Part shown: positions 54,489-60,407 of the stretch, piece by piece
Numbering within the stretch: position 1 is the first letter of the stretch
Layout of the letters: every line of letters begins with the position of its first letter
Assembly (NCBI GenBank): GCA_902585365.1
Contig: CACIDF010000001.1
Coordinates: forward strand, 1 to 60,407
Reading direction: 5' to 3'
DNA from: an uncultured Pelagibacteraceae bacterium
Lineage (GTDB): Bacteria; Pseudomonadota; Alphaproteobacteria; Pelagibacterales; Pelagibacteraceae
Length of the DNA stretch: 60,407 bases
Program-made: the position numbers and the translations under genes
The notes under the pieces: generated by a model
Database searches by the model: none
What the model saw: the letters and a program-made list of their open reading frames with translations, nothing else
What the model was told of the DNA's origin: nothing

Positions 54489-55226
54489 ATGAAATTAAAC
54501 TTTTACATAATATTGCTATTATTATTATCATTTGTAGTTAAAGCTGACCAAATTCTTGAACTAATAAAGATACCTAATTTAACTTTACATAAATTGGAAA
54601 ATAAAAACTCATTAGCATACTTAAAGCCTACAAAAGATTTTTTTGTTGGTTCAAGTTTTAAGAATGTTAGTTGTAAAAAAAATCAATCTCAAAATTTTAA
54701 TGAAAAGTATTTAGAGGCTCAAAGAGGCTTCGATAGATATAACGATGATTTTTTTAGAAAAATTAAATTGAAATATATTGTTCTATGTAGTGAGTTAGAA
54801 ATAGCAGGAATACCTGCACTTGGATTTGCTAACCCTGAAATGAAAACACTTATTTTTAATATAAATACTAACAATTCAAATTTTGAAAGAGTATTGCATC
54901 ACGAGGTTTTTCATATAATTGAGCATAATTTTAATAAATATTTTTTAAATATTTCTTGGAGTGATTTAAATTCGAAAGAATTTAAGTATTCAGCATGTTC
55001 GACATGTTCTAACAACTATAGCTTAAAAAAAATTTACAATAGTAATGGATTTGTATCTGAATATGCAAAATCAACAATATCTGAAGATATGGCTGAAACT
55101 TTTTCTTTTATGATGTCAGACAATAATTTAATTCTAGATATGATTGTTAAAGATGAGATACTTAATAAAAAAGTAAGAATAATTGAAAATATAGTCAAAA
55201 AATTAGATGCTAAACATCAATTTTAA
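54489..55226 (+). CDS. Exported zincin-like metallopeptidase
   Basis: A 245-aa protein with a signal peptide (residues 1-19, LLLLLSFVVKA) and a zinc protease motif HHEVFHIIEH (His138-Glu139-x-x-His142). ISEDMAETFSFMM near residues 197-209 may supply the third ligand Glu, as in gluzincins of the lethal-factor type. A CSTC motif (near residue 175) could bind metal or form a disulfide. The substrate is unknown. It is two bases upstream of a cyclophilin gene, so both may be periplasmic protein-processing factors. Confidence 0.7.
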   Translation: MKLNFYIILLLLLSFVVKADQILELIKIPNLTLHKLENKNSLAYLKPTKDFFVGSSFKNVSCKKNQSQNFNEKYLEAQRGFDRYNDDFFRKIKLKYIVLCSELEIAGIPALGFANPEMKTLIFNINTNNSNFERVLHHEVFHIIEHNFNKYFLNISWSDLNSKEFKYSACSTCSNNYSLKKIYNSNGFVSEYAKSTISEDMAETFSFMMSDNNLILDMIVKDEILNKKVRIIENIVKKLDAKHQF

Positions 55227-55228
55227 AA

Positions 55229-55882
55229 ATGTTAAAAAAAATCAAACAAACAAAGTCTGAAAAATTATTACTAATTTTTTTAATTTTACTTGCAATTTTT
55301 TCATTAATTTCTTTCACATTGATTAAAAATAAATGTTTGTTTGTTGAAAAAGTAAATCTTACAAAATTAAATTTTGATAAGCCTGAAAATATCATCATCT
55401 TAAATGTTCCATGCGGTGATGTTGTAATCGAACTTTTTCCAAGTATTTCACCAAATTCAGTCGAAAGATTTAAAAAGCTAGTTAAAAATAAAGAATATGA
55501 CAATGTTGCATTTCATAGAGTTGTTAAAAATTTTTTAGTACAAGCAGGAGATCTAGAATTTGGTAGGAAAGAAAATATAAATTATACTTATATAGGTAGT
55601 GGAAGATCTAAATACGATTTAATCAAACCAGAAACCGATAAACCATTTAAATTCAAAAGAGGTACATTAGCTTTTGCAAAAAGTAAAAATGGAGATGCAG
55701 AAGATAGTGAATTTTTAATTCTTCTGGCTGACGCTTTTTTGTTTGAGGGTGAGTACACTCCTTTAGGGAGAGTTATTAATGGAATTTCTGCTTTAGAAAA
55801 AATTAAATTTAACGATCAATCTGAATATGTTTTGAGACCAGATTTTATTAATTCTTTAAAAATGTTTTCTGATATTAATTAA
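55229..55882 (+). CDS. Membrane-anchored cyclophilin-type peptidyl-prolyl isomerase
   Basis: A 217-aa protein with an N-terminal membrane anchor (LLLIFLILLAIFSLISFTLI) and a bacterial cyclophilin domain: CGDVVIELFPSISPNSVERF, AFHRVVKNFLVQAGD (catalytic Arg), KRGTLAFAKS and FLILLADAFLFEGEYTPLGR. SEFLIL stands where many cyclophilins have SQFFI. It would catalyse proline isomerisation of periplasmic proteins. It overlaps the convergent beta-oxidation gene by 8 nt at the 3' end. Confidence 0.87.
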   Translation: MLKKIKQTKSEKLLLIFLILLAIFSLISFTLIKNKCLFVEKVNLTKLNFDKPENIIILNVPCGDVVIELFPSISPNSVERFKKLVKNKEYDNVAFHRVVKNFLVQAGDLEFGRKENINYTYIGSGRSKYDLIKPETDKPFKFKRGTLAFAKSKNGDAEDSEFLILLADAFLFEGEYTPLGRVINGISALEKIKFNDQSEYVLRPDFINSLKMFSDIN

Positions 55883-58097
55883 CTAGTGGCTTACCAGTAG
55901 CTAGGGTATGTCTTATTCTATCTTTAGTCTGATCTGTTTCAATTAAGTTCATAAATGAAGTAAGTTCTAACTGGTATAAATTATCCTCAGTTAATAATTT
56001 ATCTGAAGTAGTATCTCCGCCGCTTAAGACATTTGCAAGTTCTGTTCCTACTTTCATACCATGATCTAATATAACTTTTTCATTATAAAGTTTCTCTAGC
56101 ACCTTAATCATTTTTTCTTTTAGTGGTTTTCCTGATAATTTAAATGTACATTCATTTGGAGATTTAAAATTTTGATTTTGATCTATTATTTTTTTTGACT
56201 CTGCAAAAAGACTATTTCTGTTCATTATTTTTTTATCCTCTGGTCTTAAATATTTCAAAGGCTCAGCTTCAATTGGAGAAGTAGCAGTTTTTGCATAACC
56301 AATAATCTCAAAAACTTTTAACGCAGCAAAGTCAGGATCGCTTTTTGCTTCAGAAGTTTGTGACCACCTCCACAACATTTCTTTACATCCACCTCCAGCT
56401 GGAACTAGTCCGACCATGGTTTCAACTAATCCAACTACTATATTTGTATGAGATGCAACAAAATTACTTTGTACTAAAACTTCAAATCCTCCACCTAAAG
56501 TAAGGCCAGATGGAGCTGATACTACGGGATGTTTTGAATATTTTAATTCTTTACAAGTGTCTTGAAAATATTTAATAAATTTTTCTATAGATTTATAATC
56601 ATTTTTTTCTGCAAAGTTCATAGTATAACTAAGATTTACACCTGCAGAAAATTGCATACTTTCATTTATCACTATTAATGGTTTATCAGTTGCTTTTTTA
56701 AGTGCATCCATAGAGTCGTAATCTAGTGCACAAGCCTTTGTGGTAAATTCAACAATATTAAAGTCTTTAAATCTATATATTTCAGCTGACTTATTTTTAT
56801 CAGTTTTTATTGCTTTAGGTTTTATTTTTCCTAAAGTTTCAATATCAGTATATAATTGCCTAGAACCATAAAAATTCTCATCTTTTGTTTTTGATAAATT
56901 TTCTAGAAAGGCGTTATTTTTAAAATTATCTATTCGATTAAAAAATTCATTAACTCCAATAGATTTAAGCATCTCGAAAGGGCCCATAGCCCAATTAAAT
57001 CCTAGTCTCATTGCTTCATCAATATCATTGAATTTATCTGTAATACCTGGAACTAATGATGAGGCATATTTAATTATTTTTGATATAACTGACCAAGAAT
57101 ATTCGCCATATTTATCTTTTCTATTAATTAATTCTTTTAGATTTACAGTATCAATTCCCATGTCTATTTTTTTAGAAGGAGAATAATCGCCCGATTCTAA
57201 ATTTATAGCCTCTAATATTTTTTTGTCATTTACCTTATTCATTCGGTAGAAACCACCCTTGCCTTTTCTTCCTGTGTAACCAGTCTTAATTAATTTTTTA
57301 ACTAAGGGTATTTCTTTAGCAACTTCTTGAAATGGATCTTGCTCAGGAAGCTCTTTTATAAAGCTTTTTAGGACATCAGCCATAAGATCTATTCCGATTA
57401 GGTCGTATAAACCAAAAACACCTGTTTTAGGAATACCCATTGGTCTTCCAAATACAGCATCAGCTTCTTCAATTGATAATTTCATTTTGAATGCTTCGGT
57501 CATCGCTACTTGCATTGCATAAACACCTATTCTATTTCCAAGAAAACCAGGTGTATCATTACACACAATTGCACCTTTGCCTAATTCGTTTTCACAAAAT
57601 TTTTTTAAAGAGTCTATTTTTTTTAAATCGTTATTTTCATTTTTGACAATCTCTAAGAGTCCCATGTATCTAACAGGATTAAAGAAGTGAGTTATACAAA
57701 AATCTTTTTTTTCATCATCGGTTAAATGTTCTGATAAAATTTTTATAGGAATTGAGGAAGTATTAGAGGATACAATCGCTCCTGATTTTCTATTTTTAAA
57801 TATTTTATCGTATATTTTATGTTTTATATCTATTCTTTCAACAACAGCTTCCACAATCCAATCAGCTTCTTTAACAACATCAAAATCATCATTGATGTTG
57901 CCAACTTTAATGTTATCAATTTTATTTTTATCAATTAGAAGTGGTGGTCTAGATTTATAAATTCTTTCTCTAGCCTTTGAACTAATATCAGTTGATAGAT
58001 CTAAAAGAGTAACGGGAACATTGGCATTACATAGATGTGCAGCTATTCCACTACCCATAGTACCAGATCCAATGATGACAACACTTTTAATTTGCAT
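55875..58097 (-). CDS. Bifunctional 3-hydroxyacyl-CoA dehydrogenase/enoyl-CoA hydratase (FadN order)
   Basis: A 740-aa protein. The N-terminal half is 3-hydroxyacyl-CoA dehydrogenase: VVIIGSGTMGSGIAAHLCNA, SNTSSIPI, and FCITHFFNPVRYMGLLEIVK with the catalytic His. The C-terminal part is a crotonase domain: FSAGVNLSYTMN, ASPSGLTLGGGFEVLVQS-like loop (APSGLTLGGGFEVL) and LVETMVGLVPAGGGCKEML. This order is the reverse of FadB/FadJ and matches Bacillus FadN. It would carry out two steps of fatty acid beta-oxidation. It is 7 nt downstream of potC; a link is not obvious. Confidence 0.9.
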   Translation of the reverse strand: MQIKSVVIIGSGTMGSGIAAHLCNANVPVTLLDLSTDISSKARERIYKSRPPLLIDKNKIDNIKVGNINDDFDVVKEADWIVEAVVERIDIKHKIYDKIFKNRKSGAIVSSNTSSIPIKILSEHLTDDEKKDFCITHFFNPVRYMGLLEIVKNENNDLKKIDSLKKFCENELGKGAIVCNDTPGFLGNRIGVYAMQVAMTEAFKMKLSIEEADAVFGRPMGIPKTGVFGLYDLIGIDLMADVLKSFIKELPEQDPFQEVAKEIPLVKKLIKTGYTGRKGKGGFYRMNKVNDKKILEAINLESGDYSPSKKIDMGIDTVNLKELINRKDKYGEYSWSVISKIIKYASSLVPGITDKFNDIDEAMRLGFNWAMGPFEMLKSIGVNEFFNRIDNFKNNAFLENLSKTKDENFYGSRQLYTDIETLGKIKPKAIKTDKNKSAEIYRFKDFNIVEFTTKACALDYDSMDALKKATDKPLIVINESMQFSAGVNLSYTMNFAEKNDYKSIEKFIKYFQDTCKELKYSKHPVVSAPSGLTLGGGFEVLVQSNFVASHTNIVVGLVETMVGLVPAGGGCKEMLWRWSQTSEAKSDPDFAALKVFEIIGYAKTATSPIEAEPLKYLRPEDKKIMNRNSLFAESKKIIDQNQNFKSPNECTFKLSGKPLKEKMIKVLEKLYNEKVILDHGMKVGTELANVLSGGDTTSDKLLTEDNLYQLELTSFMNLIETDQTKDRIRHTLATGKPLVN

Positions 58098-58104
58098 TTA
58101 TTTT

Positions 58105-58959
58105 TTATCTATTAATTCCTCTGAGTCTTTCAGATCTTCTTCTTAACAACTCAGCTGTAACAAGAATAAGTGTAGATAAAATAATCAAACATGTCGCAAC
58201 TGCAAGAATTGTTGGGCTCAACTGTTCTCTTAAACCAGTCCACATTTGAATTGGAATAGTTGTATTCTCTAAACCAGCTAAAAATAATACGACAACAACT
58301 TCATCAAAAGAGGTTACAAAAGCAAATAAACCACCTGAGATTACACCAGGTAAAATTAAAGGTAATGTAATTTTCATGAAAGTATTTACTGGATCGCTTC
58401 CAAGACTTGATGCAGCTCTAGTTACACTATGATCAAAGCCAGATAGAGTAGCAGTCACTGTTATTACAACAAATGGTGTCCCCAAAATTATATGTGCTAG
58501 AACTATACCAGTATGTGTAGCCGCTAAACCAGCTTTTGCCATGAAGAAGAAAATAGCTACACCAGATATAATTAAAGGAACGATCATTGGAGAAATTAGT
58601 GTTGCCATAATCAATCCTTTATACGGCATGTGTCTGCTACTTAACCCTAATGCTGCAACAGTTCCTAAAAGAACTGAACCTAATGTTGCAAAGATAGCAA
58701 TAATAAAACTATTTTTAGCTGCTAGACCCCAAGGATTTTTTGTTCCATAAATCATATCCTTATACCATCTTAAAGAAAATGCATCTGGATCAAGGTTTTT
58801 CATCCCCTCAGAAAAACTTAGGAATTCCTCTGCATTGAATGACAAAGGAAAAATTACGAACAAAGGTGCAATCAAAAAGAAAAATACACATGTGCAAATA
58901 AAAATATATACGTAATGCCAAATTCTGTAATGTGGTTCTGTATATTTTGGTAACGCCAT
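58105..58959 (-). CDS. potC: ABC transporter permease, PotC family
   Basis: A 284-aa inner-membrane permease with six transmembrane segments and a cytoplasmic EAA loop (RAASSLGSDPVNTFMKITLP). Other family features are LRWYKDMIYGT and SFDEVVVVLFLAGLENTTIP. It belongs to the spermidine/putrescine PotC type. Start 2 nt after the PotB stop. Substrate assignment to polyamines is family-based and not proven; related systems import other cationic or compatible-solute compounds. Confidence 0.9.
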   Translation of the reverse strand: MALPKYTEPHYRIWHYVYIFICTCVFFFLIAPLFVIFPLSFNAEEFLSFSEGMKNLDPDAFSLRWYKDMIYGTKNPWGLAAKNSFIIAIFATLGSVLLGTVAALGLSSRHMPYKGLIMATLISPMIVPLIISGVAIFFFMAKAGLAATHTGIVLAHIILGTPFVVITVTATLSGFDHSVTRAASSLGSDPVNTFMKITLPLILPGVISGGLFAFVTSFDEVVVVLFLAGLENTTIPIQMWTGLREQLSPTILAVATCLIILSTLILVTAELLRRRSERLRGINR

Positions 58960-58961
58960 AA

Positions 58962-60215
58962 TTATCCTAGTTTAATGTTATCAATTCCAACTAATTTGTT
59001 ATAAACCCAATATATTGCTAGTACCCCTGCTAATAACATTAGTCCCATTGCTGATGCAAAACTCCAATCTAGAGTGCTCTTCATATGAAATGCAATTTGG
59101 TTACTAATCAAGGTGCCTGATGCACCACCAACTAGCGCTGGGGTAATGTAATATCCAATAGCAAGTATAAAAACTAACAAGCAACCTGCACCAATACCTG
59201 GGATAGTTAAAGGAAAATATACCTTCCAAAAAGTAACAAATGGTGTACCTCCAAGTGATTTTCCAGCTCTCATTAAGCTTGGGGATATGGTTTTCATTAC
59301 ACTATATAAAGGTAGAACCATAAAAGGCAATAAAATTTGTGTCATTGCAACGTAAGTTCCAGTTTTATTGTACATCATCTCAGGCCGGTTGTCGTCTGCT
59401 ACTAAGCCAATCATGACAAAGAAATCGTTTACTACTCCTTGCTGTTGAAGAAGTATCATCCAACTTGCGGTTCTAACTAACAAGGATGTCCAAAATGGAA
59501 GTAGCACACAAATCATTAAAAGGTTGCTGTACTTCATTGGCAATGTTGCAAGTAAATGTGCAATTGGATAAGCCATTAGGAAACATAATAGAGTTACAAA
59601 GAAAGCTATCTCTAAAGTTCTAAGCCAAAGTACTCTATGTATTCTACGATCTTCCTCTACACTTACAATTTCACCCTCTTCATTTTTATACATATCCATT
59701 CCCTTCAGATATTTTGCGCTTGTAAATGCAGGTGCTCGTCTTTTTATAGCTCTCCAATATTCGACATCAGCCCATCTTTTGTGAACAGCCATTATTTGTT
59801 CTTTATAATTTCCTTCCTCGAAATTTTTGGCTTTTCTTCGTAATTTTTTTAAAATACTTTTAAAACCATTCTTGGTGTAATTTAATTGAGTAGATAATTT
59901 TCCATCACGTTTTTCCTCTACTAATTTTTGAAAATCTAAATAGAAAGCCTCGAATACCTCCTCAGGTGGCATTTCATTTCCATCCCACTTTTCCATCGAT
60001 TTAAATGTTTTTGGTAACATTTCAGTCACCATTTTGTCATCTACACTTCTCATCAGCATATCGCCGATTGGAAAAATATAAGTGATTAGTAAAAATAATA
60101 ATAAAGGCGCAACTAAAAGAAATGCTTTAATTTTATTTTTTCTTTCAGCTTTTTTTAAACTTACCTCGAGAGGTATTCCGTCTGTTGTTAAAATTTTTCC
60201 TGTTTCGCTGCTCAT
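58962..60215 (-). CDS. potB: ABC transporter permease, PotB family with long periplasmic insert
   Basis: A 417-aa permease. The first membrane helix (about residues 31-50, AFLLVAPLLLFLLITYIFPI) is followed by a roughly 150-residue charged region, about 55-195, before the other five helices. The EAA loop is RAGKSLGGTPFVTFWKVYFP, followed by GGASGTLISNQIAF. Canonical PotB is about 280 aa, so the insert is an addition to the periplasmic side. It follows a terminator-like hairpin downstream of the binding-protein gene. Confidence 0.88.
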   Translation of the reverse strand: MSSETGKILTTDGIPLEVSLKKAERKNKIKAFLLVAPLLLFLLITYIFPIGDMLMRSVDDKMVTEMLPKTFKSMEKWDGNEMPPEEVFEAFYLDFQKLVEEKRDGKLSTQLNYTKNGFKSILKKLRRKAKNFEEGNYKEQIMAVHKRWADVEYWRAIKRRAPAFTSAKYLKGMDMYKNEEGEIVSVEEDRRIHRVLWLRTLEIAFFVTLLCFLMAYPIAHLLATLPMKYSNLLMICVLLPFWTSLLVRTASWMILLQQQGVVNDFFVMIGLVADDNRPEMMYNKTGTYVAMTQILLPFMVLPLYSVMKTISPSLMRAGKSLGGTPFVTFWKVYFPLTIPGIGAGCLLVFILAIGYYITPALVGGASGTLISNQIAFHMKSTLDWSFASAMGLMLLAGVLAIYWVYNKLVGIDNIKLG

Positions 60216-60223
60216 AAAATAAA

Positions 60224-60249
60224 AAGGGCGGTTATAAATAACCGCCCTT
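60224..60249 (-). terminator. Intercistronic terminator-like hairpin between potD-like and potB
   Basis: Arms AAGGGCGGTTAT (60224-60235) and ATAACCGCCCTT (60238-60249) make a GC-rich perfect stem, realistically about 10 bp with a 6-nt loop. On the minus strand it is followed by TTTTTATTTT, directly before the potB start at 60215. It probably acts as a leaky terminator or 3' mRNA stop that gives more binding protein than permease. Confidence 0.75.
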
Positions 60250-60285
60250 AATATAATATATAATTTTAGTCTTTAAAACTTAAAA

Positions 60286-60407
60286 TTATAGACCAGACTT
60301 CATTGCTTCCCATTTTTCACCAAGCTCTGTGCCGTTATCAGCCCAGAATATTGGATCTACTAAGAAGTAATTTTTAGTGTTTGCTGGTGCAGTTGGCATT
60401 TGTGGTA
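60286..60407 (-). CDS. potD: Periplasmic substrate-binding protein of the PotBC transporter, C-terminal end (cut by window edge)
   Basis: The last 39 codons of a binding protein run into the window from its right edge and stop at 60286-60288. The visible end, NYFLVDPIFWADNGTELGEK then WEAMKSGL, fits the C-terminus of a PotD-like polyamine-family binding protein. It is followed by the hairpin and potB on the same strand. Only the end is present, so substrate and signal peptide cannot be judged. Confidence 0.75.
   Translation of the reverse strand, partial: PQMPTAPANTKNYFLVDPIFWADNGTELGEKWEAMKSGL

Overview
The window looks like a piece of a SAR11 (Pelagibacterales, 'Candidatus Pelagibacter'-type) chromosome. 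The grounds are very A+T-rich DNA with A/T-biased codons, almost no intergenic space, many TAATG or 8-nt gene overlaps, few Shine-Dalgarno sequences, and gene content typical of that group: dimethylglycine dehydrogenase with ETF, AcuI, DmdA-like and GcvT-like C1 enzymes, an iron(III) ABC transporter and a PotBCD-type transporter. This is inferred from content; no phylogeny was run. I see no rRNA, tRNA, CRISPR array, insertion sequence, prophage or plasmid gene. No gene-free stretch exceeds 300 bases; the longest are about 195 nt (41520-41714), 143 nt (39227-39369) and 134 nt (42267-42400).

Layout. 1-3226: iron(III) ABC transporter (ATPase cut by the window edge, permease, a 56-aa Cys-rich protein, binding protein) behind an array of Fur-box-like repeats. 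3227-7279: acuI with a LysR gene and folE, then hisI, a 2OG-Fe(II) oxygenase-like gene and a DUF2237 gene. 7276-13596: dimethylglycine/sarcosine dehydrogenase (frameshifted at an A9 run), etfB, etfA and ETF-ubiquinone oxidoreductase, a complete route from methylated glycines to ubiquinone. 13643-17884: small membrane proteins, thioesterase, quinone reductase, msrA, CoA-binding protein, an ECHDC3-like crotonase and a small nucleotidyltransferase. 17924-22853: two tandem paralogous surface proteins (beta-propeller plus autotransporter-like barrel) and an APS-kinase-like P-loop protein.

22905-25110: a structured leader followed by a MetF-like and a DmdA/GcvT-like gene, a probable tetrahydrofolate-dependent demethylation module. 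25136-29172: three small or membrane proteins, then DUF3726, a 553-aa unknown and an M19 dipeptidase-like protein of the type I associate with betaine catabolism loci. 29220-39226: purEK, an MBL-fold hydrolase, a GNAT, a methyltransferase-like protein, fhs, gshB-gshA-amidotransferase and a GpsA-like dehydrogenase. 39322-42266: terminator, a GMC dehydrogenase with a Tat-signal small subunit behind a long leader, and glyoxalase I. 42401-50818: a diaminopropionate-lyase-like enzyme, photolyase, then acnA-yfgM-like-bamB-cupin-yjbQ and a CsaA-like gene. 50846-60407: argE, an aldehyde dehydrogenase, agmatinase, an exported zincin and a cyclophilin, a FadN-order beta-oxidation enzyme, and potC-potB-potD (last one partial).

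Themes. One-carbon units from methyl groups (DMGDH, DmdA-like, MetF-like, Fhs) run through the window, with electrons going through ETF. Glutathione synthesis (gshA/gshB) sits near glyoxalase I. Polyamine-type import lies near agmatinase and an aldehyde dehydrogenase. Seven of nine convergent gene pairs overlap at their stop codons with no visible terminator, and both ABC operons have a hairpin between the binding-protein gene and the permease gene.
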